A DNA stretch of 64,000 nucleotides from assembly GCA_023415835.1 (NCBI GenBank), contig JAEZJK010000083.1, forward strand, positions 30,106-94,105. The letters are read 5' to 3'. Every line of letters starts with the position of its first letter. Position 1 is the first letter of the stretch. The translations under genes were made by a program, and so were the position numbers. This DNA is from Bacillota bacterium (GTDB taxonomy: Bacteria > Bacillota > UBA4882 > UBA8346). Below are positions 8,621-17,559 of the stretch, piece by piece. The notes beneath the pieces were generated by a model. It searched no databases. It saw nothing but the letters and a program-made list of their open reading frames with translations, and had not been told where the DNA came from.

Positions 8621-10549
8621 TTAGATGTCCAAGTTACGTACTTCAGAAGCGTGGGTTTGAATAAACTCCTTACGGGGCTCGACTTTGTCCCCCATTAACA
8701 TTGAAAAGGTCTGGTCGGCTTCGATGGCATCTTCTAAAGTTACTTTAAGGATAATCCGGGTCTCGGGATTCATAGTAGTCTCCCAGAGCTGATCTGCATT
8801 CATTTCACCCAAACCTTTATACCTTTGAACTGTAATGTTTTGTCGCCCGATCTTTTTTAACAAATCTTCCAATTCCTTATCTGAATAGGCATAATGTTCG
8901 TTTTTATGTTGTTTAATGTAGTAAAGCGGCGGCTGAGCAATATAGATATTGCCGTTTTCTACTAATGGTTTCATAAATCGGTAGAAGAAAGTTAACAATA
9001 AAGTCCTAATGTGTGCACCATCAACGTCAGCATCAGTCATGGTAACTATCTTATGGTACCGCAATTTCGGCAATTCAAAATCATCACCGAACCCAGTCCC
9101 CAAAGCGGTAATCATCGCCTTAATCTCTTCATTGCTTAAAATCCTATCCAGGTTCGCCTTTTCAACATTTAAAATTTTACCGCGCAAGGGTAAGATAGCT
9201 TGAAACCTCCGGTCGCGGCCTTGTTTAGCTGAACCTCCGGCTGAATCTCCTTCCACTAGGAATAATTCGGACAATTCCGGTTCCTTAAAAGAACAATCCG
9301 CCAGTTTTCCCGGAAGTGAACTTATTTCCAACGCATTTTTACGCCGAGTTAATTCTTTTGCTTTCCGTGCCGCTTCCCTAGCCCTGGCCGCCAGTAAACA
9401 TTTTTCAATTATTTTTTTAACAACCGCTGGGTTCTCTTCAAAGAACTCAGCTAATCCATCATTAACCGCTGACTCAACCAAACCTTTCATTTCACTGTTA
9501 CCTAATTTGGTTTTAGTCTGGCCTTCAAATTGCGGATATCTTAACTTAACGCTAATTACACCAGTCAACCCCTCCCGGATATCATCCCCGGTAAGGCTGG
9601 TCTCCGAATCTTTAATTAAATTATTTTTACGGGCATAATCATTAATCGTTCGGGTTAACGCAGCGCGAAAACCGGAGAGATGGGTGCCTCCCTCATGGGT
9701 ATTGATATTATTTGCAAAAGTAAAAATATTCTCCACATAACTGTCGTTATATTGAATTGCCGCTTCGATCTGGTTCTCCTCTAAAAATTTCTGGATATAT
9801 ATTACTTCTCGATGGATCGGATCTTTGGTTTTGTTTAAATGTTCAACGAAAGAAACTATCCCGCCTTGGTATTGGTAGATAACTTCCTTATTATTCCTTT
9901 CATCTTTAAGTATGATTTTAATGCCCTTATTTAAGAAAGCCAACTCCCGTAAACGGTGAGTTAGATAATCGAAGCTGAATTCACATACTTCAAAAATCTC
10001 CGGGTCAGGGTAAAACTTGACCACTGTTCCCGTTTCTTCAGTAGTACCCACCACTTTTACCGCTTCTTCTGGTTTTCCCTTATGGTATTGTTGATAGTGA
10101 ACTTTGCCATCCCGTTTAACCCATACTTCAAGCTTTTCCGAGAGGGCGTTAACGACCGATACACCGACCCCATGCAACCCTCCCGAAACTTTATACCCTT
10201 CCCCGCCAAATTTACCCCCAGCGTGCAAAATAGTCAAAACAACTTCCAAAGCTGACCTTTTTTCTTTAGGATGGATATCTACCGGTATTCCCCGACCGTT
10301 GTCATCAACCGTAACCGATCCATCTTCATTAAGTATAACAATGATTCGGTCACAAACTCCAGCCAAAGCTTCGTCAATACTATTATCAACTACTTCATAC
10401 ACAAGATGGTGTAAACCCCGGGTACATGTGCTACCAATATACATACTAGGCCGACGGCGGACTGCTTCCAAACCTTCCAATACTTGAATCTGATCAGCCG
10501 TATACTCTGATGCGCCATTTTTAGCTATATTATTCTTCTCATCCGGCAT
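8621..10549 (-). CDS. gyrB: DNA gyrase subunit B
   Basis: 642 residues, the full length of short Bacillota GyrB. GHKL ATPase motifs EVVDNSIDEALAG and GGLHGVGVSVVNALS, transducer region, TOPRIM motif LVEGDSAGGSAKQGRDRRFQ with DADVDGAHIRTLL, and the QRYKGLGEMN motif near the C-terminus, which ends NLDI as in many GyrB. With GyrA (not in the window) it introduces negative supercoils. It has a GGAAGGAG ribosome site and is the distal gene of the leftward origin arm after remB. Confidence 0.98.
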   Translation of the reverse strand: MPDEKNNIAKNGASEYTADQIQVLEGLEAVRRRPSMYIGSTCTRGLHHLVYEVVDNSIDEALAGVCDRIIVILNEDGSVTVDDNGRGIPVDIHPKEKRSALEVVLTILHAGGKFGGEGYKVSGGLHGVGVSVVNALSEKLEVWVKRDGKVHYQQYHKGKPEEAVKVVGTTEETGTVVKFYPDPEIFEVCEFSFDYLTHRLRELAFLNKGIKIILKDERNNKEVIYQYQGGIVSFVEHLNKTKDPIHREVIYIQKFLEENQIEAAIQYNDSYVENIFTFANNINTHEGGTHLSGFRAALTRTINDYARKNNLIKDSETSLTGDDIREGLTGVISVKLRYPQFEGQTKTKLGNSEMKGLVESAVNDGLAEFFEENPAVVKKIIEKCLLAARAREAARKAKELTRRKNALEISSLPGKLADCSFKEPELSELFLVEGDSAGGSAKQGRDRRFQAILPLRGKILNVEKANLDRILSNEEIKAMITALGTGFGDDFELPKLRYHKIVTMTDADVDGAHIRTLLLTFFYRFMKPLVENGNIYIAQPPLYYIKQHKNEHYAYSDKELEDLLKKIGRQNITVQRYKGLGEMNADQLWETTMNPETRIILKVTLEDAIEADQTFSMLMGDKVEPRKEFIQTHASEVRNLDI

Positions 10550-10578
10550 TATCGTTGAAACTCCTTCCGGGCTGATTA

Positions 10579-10833
10579 TTATTCATTTAAACTATCAACA
10601 AAATTAGCCCTTTTTTTCAAAGTTAACGTAGAAATAGGAGATAAATAAATATTTTTATCCGTAATTACAATTGATTTATACCCCTCTTGGTTACTATTGT
10701 CAATAAACCCTTCTTCTTGAGCAGTTTTTAAAAAATCTTTAGAGCTATTGGCCCCTAAAACACTATCCGCATTGAGGATAGCAATTATTCTTTTCGAGTT
10801 GACCAACGTATCCCCGCCCAAGTGAACAAACAT
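10579..10833 (-). CDS. remB: Extracellular matrix/biofilm regulator RemB-like (DUF370)
   Basis: 84 residues beginning MFVHLGGDTLV, the DUF370 hallmark. In B. subtilis the paralogue RemA is a DNA-binding activator of matrix operons and RemB (YaaB) sits at this same position between recF and gyrB. The synteny supports the RemB label; the regulatory targets here are unknown. Confidence 0.85.
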   Translation of the reverse strand: MFVHLGGDTLVNSKRIIAILNADSVLGANSSKDFLKTAQEEGFIDNSNQEGYKSIVITDKNIYLSPISTLTLKKRANFVDSLNE

Positions 10834-10885
10834 CTCTTTTTCCTCCTAGGATCTCCCCAATTTAAACTATAGCCTTGACTTAAAA

Positions 10886-11428
10886 TTATATCTTTATTTG
10901 ACAACAAGGGCAATACAAATATTCCTCAGAAATTACAGTTTGACAATTGGGACAATGATGGCCGCCCTCAGCTAAAACTTTTTTTTGATTTTGATAAAAA
11001 GCTTGAATTAATTTGGAAAAATTACCCCCTAAATCTGGGTCGCAAACTGTTTTAGAACACTCATTAATCAGTTCCCTTTCCGCTTCAGTAAGAAGGTAAT
11101 CATTTTTCTTCGTAATTTTTTGTTTTTTTTCAAGGGAAACTGGACCGATTTTAACCTTTATTCCCTTGATTATATTTTTGCCCAACAATTTTTGAAACCG
11201 TTTAATAATATCCGTAGAAAATAAGGAAATTTGATGCGCTAAAGCCGGGTTCTCGGTTTGAAGATATAAAAAACCATTGCGGTAACGAATAGCCTCAACC
11301 TTACCGGCTATTTCCTCTCCAGCTACCCTGGGCCAATAATAAACGGATAACTCCCCTTTTAATCTAAGCCACCCTCCGTTTTGGCGGAACAATTTTTCAA
11401 TTATATTGGTAAAGCTATCGCTAGGCAT
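10886..11428 (-). CDS. DUF721 (DciA-like) protein with C-terminal zinc ribbon
   Basis: About 180 residues. Residues about 10-95 carry the DUF721 domain (VAGEEIAGKVEAIRYRNGFLYLQT and ALAHQISLFS). The domain is related to DciA, the ancestral loader/partner of the replicative helicase. The C-terminus adds CPNC...CPCC, a zinc ribbon not usual in short DUF721 proteins. ATG 11428 is chosen because it overlaps the recF stop by 8 bp and has GGGGG upstream; a longer reading is out of keeping with the family. The position between recF and remB puts it in the replication operon. Confidence 0.75.
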   Translation of the reverse strand: MPSDSFTNIIEKLFRQNGGWLRLKGELSVYYWPRVAGEEIAGKVEAIRYRNGFLYLQTENPALAHQISLFSTDIIKRFQKLLGKNIIKGIKVKIGPVSLEKKQKITKKNDYLLTEAERELINECSKTVCDPDLGGNFSKLIQAFYQNQKKVLAEGGHHCPNCQTVISEEYLYCPCCQIKI

Positions 11429-12521
11429 ATTGAACTTCCCCCTGCTCAACCATAAAAAAGATAGCCTGTTGATCATTAATAGGAAAATCTTTTTTACTGG
11501 TTGAAGTTAAAAAAGTCTGAGATGAATTAATTAATAACTTCAACAAATGTTGTTTACGCTGATCATCAAATTCAGACATTACATCATCCAACAAAATTAA
11601 GGGATACATACCACGGGTTTCTTTGATCTTCTCAACTAATCCCAACTTTAACGCTAAAGCAGCAGTGCGTTGCTGCCCTTGTGAGCCAAAGTTTCTAAGT
11701 TCAATTTGTTGATTAATGATTAACTTTAAATCATCCCGATGCGGTCCAACCATAGTTAACCCTCTTTGCAATTCTTGCCCTTTTAGGTTTATAAGTTCTT
11801 CTTGAAACTTATTTTTAATTTCTGCTTCATCGTCAGAAAGGACTTGATTATTAAAACTGACATATTTCAAGTCTAAATTTTCTTTTTCACCGCTGATGGC
11901 TCGTTGTGCCGCGGCAATATACGGTTTAACCGCAAAAATCAATGAATTTCGATATTTAATTACTTTTGTCCCTTTTTCAATCAGTTGTTCATTCCATGTT
12001 TCCAATTCTTCAGGATCGATAAATCCTTGTTTTAAAAGACGATTACGCTGTTGTAAAACTTTATAAAAATTATAATAAATAAAACGGTACTTAGGATCAA
12101 TTTGCGCCAAGTATAAATCAATAAAATCCCGGCGTTGCTGCGGTGCCCCTTTAATTAACTGCAAATCGTCCGGTGAAAAAATCACTACCGGTATTTGCCC
12201 GAAAAATGAATTATTTTTTACTACTTGACCGTCGACTTTAATTCTCTTTTCTTTGACCCCAATACCAATCTCAATTTGGGTATAATCATCATTTTCCCGG
12301 AATTGGCCTCTACAAAAACAATATTCAGCCCCCCAACGAATCAAATCCGTCTCTTTTTTAGTACGGATCGGTTTTCCAAGGCAAAGTAATGCAATGGCCT
12401 CTAATAAATTAGTTTTACCTTGAGCATTTTGTCCGTAAATAATATTTACCTGCTCCGATAATTTAAGGTTAAGCACATGATAATTCCTGAAATTTTTAAG
12501 TTCCAAACAATTAAGATACAT
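11421..12521 (-). CDS. recF: DNA replication/repair protein RecF
   Basis: 366 residues, SMC-like ATPase that helps load RecA at gaps. Walker A YGQNAQGKTNLLEAI near residue 30, signature FGSQGQQRTAALALKLG and Walker B LILLDDVMSEFD are all present. The N-terminus MYLNCLELKNFRNYHVLNL is typical. It lies 305 bp downstream of dnaN; the small S4-domain gene (yaaA/rlbA) that usually sits between dnaN and recF in Bacillota is not seen. Confidence 0.96.
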   Translation of the reverse strand: MYLNCLELKNFRNYHVLNLKLSEQVNIIYGQNAQGKTNLLEAIALLCLGKPIRTKKETDLIRWGAEYCFCRGQFRENDDYTQIEIGIGVKEKRIKVDGQVVKNNSFFGQIPVVIFSPDDLQLIKGAPQQRRDFIDLYLAQIDPKYRFIYYNFYKVLQQRNRLLKQGFIDPEELETWNEQLIEKGTKVIKYRNSLIFAVKPYIAAAQRAISGEKENLDLKYVSFNNQVLSDDEAEIKNKFQEELINLKGQELQRGLTMVGPHRDDLKLIINQQIELRNFGSQGQQRTAALALKLGLVEKIKETRGMYPLILLDDVMSEFDDQRKQHLLKLLINSSQTFLTSTSKKDFPINDQQAIFFMVEQGEVQYA

Positions 12522-12700
12522 CAGTTTCCTTAATTTGTTTTTATTCTTTAGGGAACATTTTCGTCCCTATCATTTTTTTATTTCTTCATTTATTATAGCC
12601 TTTCCTGCTTTGATAACAAATTTGGCTTCCCTTACTATACCAACCATATTAAAATTTAATAGTTGTTCTTCTAACCTAATCATTCATCTTTTTAAAATTT

Positions 12701-12729
12701 TTATCCACCTTATCCACTGTTTTTCCACA
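12701..12729 (+). promoter_or_regulatory. DnaA-box cluster in the dnaN-recF gap
   Basis: Three box-like 9-mers in the same orientation almost back to back: TTATCCACC (12701-12709), TTATCCACT (12710-12718) and TTTTCCACA (12721-12729). The consensus is TTATCCACA. The rest of the 12522-12826 gap is AT-rich and holds no gene that I can support. Confidence 0.55.
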
Positions 12730-12826
12730 AAATCAAATTTTTAACCATGTTATTCTGCCTTAAATCTTCATTCATAATCCGATCATAATCTTAGTTCAAT
12801 AAATGATAAAACCAGGTTTCCCTGGT

Positions 12827-13924
12827 TTAAGACGATAATTTAAGTGGCATTACTATATAGATATATTCATTCTTGCCATTTATTTGCAATAACGCCGGTT
12901 TTTGTTCTTGAATGTATTTAAAAACAATCTCTTCAGCATCGATAGCTTTTAAAAAATCTAATAAAAACCTAACATTAAACCCGATTTCCAATTCTTGCCC
13001 TGTAAAATTTGCTGGGATTTCTTCATAAGACTTTCCTTTATCCGGTTCTTTAGCAGTAATAATAACACCTTTAGTAGAAATAGCCAACCGAATCGAGTTG
13101 CTTACCAAAGAAGTCCTTTCTAAGGCTTCGATTAACATACTTCTGTTAATTAACAAACTTCCTTGAAATTCTTTGGGGATAACCTGTTCATAGCGGGGAA
13201 ATTGCGCTTCGACTAATCTTGATGAAAAAGTAACTCCCGCTCCGGTCAGATAAATTAATTTTTCACCGATATAAATATCTAAAATATCTTCAGGATTATT
13301 GCCAAAAATATTTGATATTTCTCTTAAGGCGCGTACTGGAACTAAAGCTGTTTTTTGGATTCCAGATTTTACTGGGATATCTTTAACGGCTAAACGGTTT
13401 ACATCCGTAGCGACTAACCTAAGATGATCCGGCGTGCTTTCCCATAAAATGCTTGATAAAAACGGACGAGGGTCTTCTGCTAAAGTAGCGTATATTGTTT
13501 GACGGATCGCTTCTTTTAATTTTTCAGAACTAATTTCTAGTTTATCCCCGTTTTTAAAATCCGGTAAAGTAGGAAATTCTTCAACAGGTAAAACCGGTAA
13601 CTGATAAGATGAATACTTACTAACGATTGAAACTGTCTTTGAATTTTCATCTAACTCAATCTCTACCGAAATTTGAGGTAAATGACGCACAATTTCGACA
13701 AAAGTTTTTCCCGGTAAAACAACAATTCCCGGTTTTTGAATTTGAATATTTGGTATTTTAACCTCGACTGCAATTTCGAGATCAGTAGCTACACAACGTA
13801 AGTAATTTTCTTTTGTTTCAATTAAGATTCCAGTCAAGATTGGTAAGGTAGACTTTGTAGCAATTGCCCGAACTGCAATTTGTAAATAACGGGATAAATC
13901 TTCTTGTGCGCAGATGAATTTCAT
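12827..13924 (-). CDS. dnaN: DNA polymerase III beta subunit (sliding clamp)
   Basis: 365 residues beginning MKFICAQEDLSRYLQIAVRA and ending YIYIVMPLKLSS, close to the QHVVMPMRL-type clamp C-terminus. Three clamp domains are spanned, with EFPTLPDF and EDPRPFLSSILWE motifs at the expected places. It forms the processivity ring for Pol III. It is transcribed with dnaA leftward; the 253 bp between them hold DnaA-box variants. Length is normal for the family. Confidence 0.97.
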   Translation of the reverse strand: MKFICAQEDLSRYLQIAVRAIATKSTLPILTGILIETKENYLRCVATDLEIAVEVKIPNIQIQKPGIVVLPGKTFVEIVRHLPQISVEIELDENSKTVSIVSKYSSYQLPVLPVEEFPTLPDFKNGDKLEISSEKLKEAIRQTIYATLAEDPRPFLSSILWESTPDHLRLVATDVNRLAVKDIPVKSGIQKTALVPVRALREISNIFGNNPEDILDIYIGEKLIYLTGAGVTFSSRLVEAQFPRYEQVIPKEFQGSLLINRSMLIEALERTSLVSNSIRLAISTKGVIITAKEPDKGKSYEEIPANFTGQELEIGFNVRFLLDFLKAIDAEEIVFKYIQEQKPALLQINGKNEYIYIVMPLKLSS

Positions 13925-14177
13925 TTAAATAAACGCCTCCTTTTTCCCCAAACTAATAATAATATTTATATTTAAAAATACTTATATATTAAAATAATAG
14001 TAGTGGTAGTAGTTGTTAATAATGTTGATAACTACGAAAAAGCTCTATATCTATCAAATTTCGCCTTATAACAAATTGTTGATAAAAAAAGGGTTGTTGA
14101 CAAATTCACATATTTCACAGCGAAACTTTGGTTGTGTATAAAAGTTATCAACAGCTAAATCAGAGATTATCCTAAGT
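13925..14177. other. dnaA-dnaN intergenic part of a bipartite origin (candidate)
   Basis: The AT-rich gap holds TGTTGATAA at about 14022, another TGTTGATAA at about 14087 and TTATCAACA at about 14147, which are frequent DnaA-box variants in Bacillota. In B. subtilis the origin is split by dnaA in the same way, with box clusters on both sides. Function is inferred from position and motif. Confidence 0.5.
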
Positions 14178-15494
14178 TTAATAACCTAATTTGTGAATTA
14201 AAGTTTTTATAATTCGATCAACTTCCGGATCTTCTTTAATAGAATTTTGAATTTTTTCATAAGCATGAATTACAGTGGTATGATCCCTTCCGCCAAATTC
14301 TTCGCCAATTTTAGGCAGGGAATAATCGGTCAGCTCCCTGATAATATACATTGCAATTTGACGGGGAAAAGTAACATTTTTAGTGCGACGTTGCGCTTTT
14401 AAATCTTCGATTTCGATATTAAAGAATTCTGCAACAGCTTGTTGAATTAAAGGAATTGTTACTCGTTGCGATTTTGAAGATGAAATTACATCTTTTAAAA
14501 CTTCATTAGCTAATTCCAAACTAATTTGTTTATTATGAAACGATGCAAAAGCAATTATCCTAATTAAAGCCCCTTCAAGTTCCCGGATATTCGAATTAAT
14601 TTGATCAGCAATATTTACAATAACATCGTTTGGTAAATACCAACCTTCAGTAGCTGCTTTTTTTCTTAAGATTGCAATCCTGGTCTCTAAATCCGGCGCT
14701 TGAATATCGGTGATTAAACCCCATTCAAAACGAGAACGGAGGCGATCTTCTAAAGTGGGGATTTCTTTGGGTGGACGGTCACTTGAAATAACAATTTGCC
14801 GCCCGGATTCATAAAGGGTGTTGAAGGTATGGAAAAATTCTTCTTGAGTACTTTCTTTACCGGCGAAAAATTGAATATCGTCAACCAAAAGGACTTCAAT
14901 ATTGCGATAGGTATCGCGAAATTGCGGTGTCCTGTTAAACCGGATTGCATTGATTAATTCATTAGTAAATTTTTCTGAAGAAACATACACTACGCGATAA
15001 TCAGGATGGCTTTTTAAAACAAAATGGCCGACAGCTTGCATTAAATGAGTTTTGCCTAAACCGACTCCACCATAGATAAACAACGGATTATACGCCTTTC
15101 CGGGTGCTTCGGCTACTGCTAACGAAGCTGCATGGGCAAAGCGGTTACTTTCTCCAACAACAAAACTTTCGAAGGTATACTTTGGATTTAAAGAAGATGG
15201 TTGCACAGATTGAGGAGTAGCAGTTGAAATTTTTACAGATTCGTTTCTTTCAGGCGTAACGAAACGCAATTCAATCTCTTCTTCAATTAAATCCCTAATC
15301 GTAGTGGTTAATAACGGTGCATATCTTGATTCCAACCATTCCCGGGCGAAATCATTTGAAACCTCGATTGTTAAGACGTTTCCGTCTTTAGCTATCGGTT
15401 TAGTCGGTTTAAACCAAGTTTCAAAACTTGGTTTACTTAAGAGTGTAGAAATAGATTCTAAGGTTTTTTCCCAAACAGTTTCCCAATTAGTCAT
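14178..15494 (-). CDS. dnaA: Chromosomal replication initiator DnaA
   Basis: 438 residues. Domain I (MTNWETVWEKTLESIS...), a short linker, AAA+ domain III with Walker A GGVGLGKTHLMQ and Walker B VLLVDDIQFFAGKEST, and domain IV ending in the DnaA signature GGRDHTTVIHAYEKI. It binds DnaA boxes and melts oriC. The TTG/ATG choice is settled by GGAGAGCGGGATTCATCAATG context, with ATG at 15494. It is the first gene of the leftward arm and is divergent from rpmH across the 575-bp origin gap. Confidence 0.98.
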   Translation of the reverse strand: MTNWETVWEKTLESISTLLSKPSFETWFKPTKPIAKDGNVLTIEVSNDFAREWLESRYAPLLTTTIRDLIEEEIELRFVTPERNESVKISTATPQSVQPSSLNPKYTFESFVVGESNRFAHAASLAVAEAPGKAYNPLFIYGGVGLGKTHLMQAVGHFVLKSHPDYRVVYVSSEKFTNELINAIRFNRTPQFRDTYRNIEVLLVDDIQFFAGKESTQEEFFHTFNTLYESGRQIVISSDRPPKEIPTLEDRLRSRFEWGLITDIQAPDLETRIAILRKKAATEGWYLPNDVIVNIADQINSNIRELEGALIRIIAFASFHNKQISLELANEVLKDVISSSKSQRVTIPLIQQAVAEFFNIEIEDLKAQRRTKNVTFPRQIAMYIIRELTDYSLPKIGEEFGGRDHTTVIHAYEKIQNSIKEDPEVDRIIKTLIHKLGY

Positions 15495-15870
15495 TGATGA
15501 ATCCCGCTCTCCTTTAGTTATCCAGAACCTGTGAATAAACTGTGAATATTAACTTCAACGAAGTAATTGTAAAGAAAAAACATCATCCCAAAAAAAAGAA
15601 AAGACGGATAACAGTATATTTTTTAATATCCACAGTTTTAAAGTTATCCACTTAATAATTCACAACCTGTGGATTAATTCAAAAGACATCCCTATAATAA
15701 CAAAATCTTTTAGCTTTGGCAATTTAAAATTATCCACAATATTGGTAACCATCTTAAGATAAATAGGTAATTCTCAAAATTTTCAAGTATTAGTTAATCT
15801 CAAAAATTTAAATCCAATCCTAATCAGATTTTACTATTGACACTATTTAGCATAACCATATATAATATAA
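15495..15870. other. oriC: oriC region between dnaA and rpmH
   Basis: DnaA-box-like sites: ATATCCACA (15626-15634), TTATCCACT (15644-15652), TGTGGATTA on the reverse strand (15668-15676) and a perfect TTATCCACA (15730-15738), plus TGTGAATAA-type variants near 15530. They are followed by a very AT-rich stretch up to about 15870 that could unwind. Divergent dnaA and rpmH arms on either side and two parS sites 10 kb away fit a chromosomal origin. Confidence 0.85.
15837..15866 (+). promoter_or_regulatory. Sigma-A promoter of the rpmH operon
   Basis: TTGACA (15837-15842), 18-bp spacer, TATAAT (15861-15866): both hexamers are consensus. The roughly 200-nt leader to rpmH contains a stem GCCCTAT/ATAGGGC (about 15904-15928) and a larger AAAGGCG/CGCCTTT stem (about 15946-15994). 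Confidence 0.8.
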
Positions 15871-16069
15871 AGCGGATCATTTTATTGTTTATATTTATTT
15901 AATAGCCCTATACTCCGGTAAATAGGGCAAACGAAGGTTTAAAAAAGGCGCCAAAGGCTAATATTTAGTACTTTGCCTTATATAAACGCCTTTAGGATCT
16001 TTCCGACCTATTTTCTAGATAGCAATTAATAGGACTGATCCAGTACTTTATTAATAAGAGGTGAAAACG

Positions 16070-16204
16070 ATGAAAATGACTTATCAACCCAACCGGCGCA
16101 AATATAAAAAGGATCATGGATTTTTAGTTAGAATGGCCTCCAAAAATGGTAGAAAAGTAATTAACCGGCGTCGGGCTAAAGGGCGAAAGGTACTATCCGC
16201 CTAA
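16070..16204 (+). CDS. rpmH: 50S ribosomal protein L34
   Basis: 44 residues, MKMTYQPNRRKYKKDHGF at the start and INRRRAKGRKVLSA at the end: the small arginine/lysine-rich L34 of the large ribosomal subunit. An AGAGGTG ribosome site lies 6 nt before the ATG. It is the first gene of the rightward arm and precedes rnpA by 27 bp, the universal arrangement. Length is normal. Confidence 0.96.
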   Translation: MKMTYQPNRRKYKKDHGFLVRMASKNGRKVINRRRAKGRKVLSA

Positions 16205-16231
16205 CTTTTTGATTAGGATGTTTAATCTAGT

Positions 16232-16588
16232 TTGGAAGTTATAAAAAAAAATCAAGAATTTCAGCTAATCTTTGAAAAGGGCCACTCAATCCATGGGAGA
16301 TACTTAGTGGTCTATTTTCTTCGTAATTCATGTCATACTAATCGGTTTGGGGTCTGCGCCGGTAAAAAGTTAGGAACGGCTGTACGCCGAAATTATCTTA
16401 AACGTATACTACGCGAAGCAATTAGGGCAATTTCTTTTCCTGATCAAGTTGGTTGGGACATGCTTTTAGTAGCTAAAAAGCAGATCCTAAACGCCTCTTT
16501 AAATGGTATAATTAATGAGATCCAACATATACTTTTTAAGGTAGACTTTATAACGCTAAAAACCAAGGGTGATATGGAGGATTCCTGA
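16232..16588 (+). CDS. rnpA: Ribonuclease P protein component
   Basis: 118 residues from a TTG start. The conserved RNA-contact motif appears as GKKLGTAVRRNYLKRILREAI (RNR-like signature). It is the protein cofactor of RNase P, which trims tRNA 5' leaders. No ATG in frame exists upstream; an ATG at 16219 is out of frame. The stop overlaps the yidD start (TGATG). Confidence 0.93.
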   Translation: MEVIKKNQEFQLIFEKGHSIHGRYLVVYFLRNSCHTNRFGVCAGKKLGTAVRRNYLKRILREAIRAISFPDQVGWDMLLVAKKQILNASLNGIINEIQHILFKVDFITLKTKGDMEDS

Positions 16589-16797
16589 TGAAAAGTGTAA
16601 TCCTTCTTTTTATAATGTTTTATCGTAAATATCTTTCACCTCTGTTCCCTAGGAGCTGCCGTTATTATCCAACTTGCTCTGAATATATATTTCAGGCAGT
16701 TCAAAAATTTGGCGCCAAAAAGGGATTATTATTAGGAGTTAAAAGGATTTTACGGTGTAACCCATTTAATGATGGTGGATACGATCCACTATTATAA
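16588..16797 (+). CDS. yidD: Membrane protein insertion efficiency factor YidD
   Basis: 69 residues with the family signature SCRYYPTCSEY and C-terminal GGYDPL. YidD is a small amphipathic helper of membrane protein insertion and is normally found between rnpA and yidC. It overlaps rnpA by one base and shares its operon. Confidence 0.95.
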   Translation: MKSVILLFIMFYRKYLSPLFPRSCRYYPTCSEYIFQAVQKFGAKKGLLLGVKRILRCNPFNDGGYDPLL

Positions 16798-16833
16798 GGG
16801 TAGCGATTATTAGTCGGAGAGGGTGTTTATATC

Positions 16834-17529
16834 TTGAATTTTTTAATTGATCCCATCAGTAACCTGTTTCAAATAATGCTGGAATATTTTTATTCATTCA
16901 CCCAAAGTTGGGGTTGGTCGATTATTTTATTAACTGTCCTGATTAAAATGGTCCTCTTTCCAACTACCATTAAACAAATTCAAGCCATGAATAAAATGAA
17001 ACTGCTTCAACCAAAATTGAAAGAGATTCAGGAAAAGTATTATAAGGCTAATCCTGAGGAATATCAACGCCGGACAATGGAGCTGTATAAGAAGGAAAAA
17101 GTCAATCCTTTCAGTGGATGTCTTCCTTTATTGATTCAAATCCCCATTTTATTCGCAATCTTTAATTTGCTGCAAAACCCGGATTATATCAATAACGTCA
17201 TTAAAGACGCCAGCTTCTTAGGTTTGTTTTTACTTAAAGATAAAGGTAATATTCCTTTGGCTGTCCTCTCAGGAGTGACTACTTTTTTTCAACAAAAGCT
17301 TACTACCCCAGCTACGGGTGGAAACGATCAAACTCAAATGATGCTATATATCATGCCGGTTATGTTTGGTTTCTTTACGTATCAAGTAAATGCCGGAATC
17401 GGCTTGTATTGGGTAGTTAGCAATGTCGTAGGAATTGCGCAGCAATATTTGATTAATGAATTCTTTATCGTTAAAGAACATCTTCAGCATAAAGACGAAG
17501 GATCCTCGGAGGAAACCAAAAAGAAATAA
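16834..17529 (+). CDS. yidC: Membrane protein insertase YidC/Oxa1 family
   Basis: 231 residues from TTG (no suitable ATG before the first membrane segment). Short Gram-positive form with five predicted membrane segments. Conserved features: SWGWSIILLTVLIKMVLFPTT (first core helix, with Lys where Arg is more usual in the groove), the QEKYY coiled hairpin and NPFSGCLPLLIQIPI. No lipobox cysteine is seen at the N-terminus, unlike B. subtilis SpoIIIJ. It inserts membrane proteins together with Sec. Followed by jag at 30 bp. Confidence 0.95.
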   Translation: MNFLIDPISNLFQIMLEYFYSFTQSWGWSIILLTVLIKMVLFPTTIKQIQAMNKMKLLQPKLKEIQEKYYKANPEEYQRRTMELYKKEKVNPFSGCLPLLIQIPILFAIFNLLQNPDYINNVIKDASFLGLFLLKDKGNIPLAVLSGVTTFFQQKLTTPATGGNDQTQMMLYIMPVMFGFFTYQVNAGIGLYWVVSNVVGIAQQYLINEFFIVKEHLQHKDEGSSEETKKK

Positions 17530-17559
17530 TACCAACTGTTTGGTTGAAGGAGGTATAAA

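Noticed and set aside
12535..12744. A 69-codon plus-strand ORF between recF and dnaN, as a candidate for the missing yaaA
   Set aside because: Phe/Ile-rich translation, no S4 pattern, wrong strand; it is AT-rich spacer with DnaA boxes.
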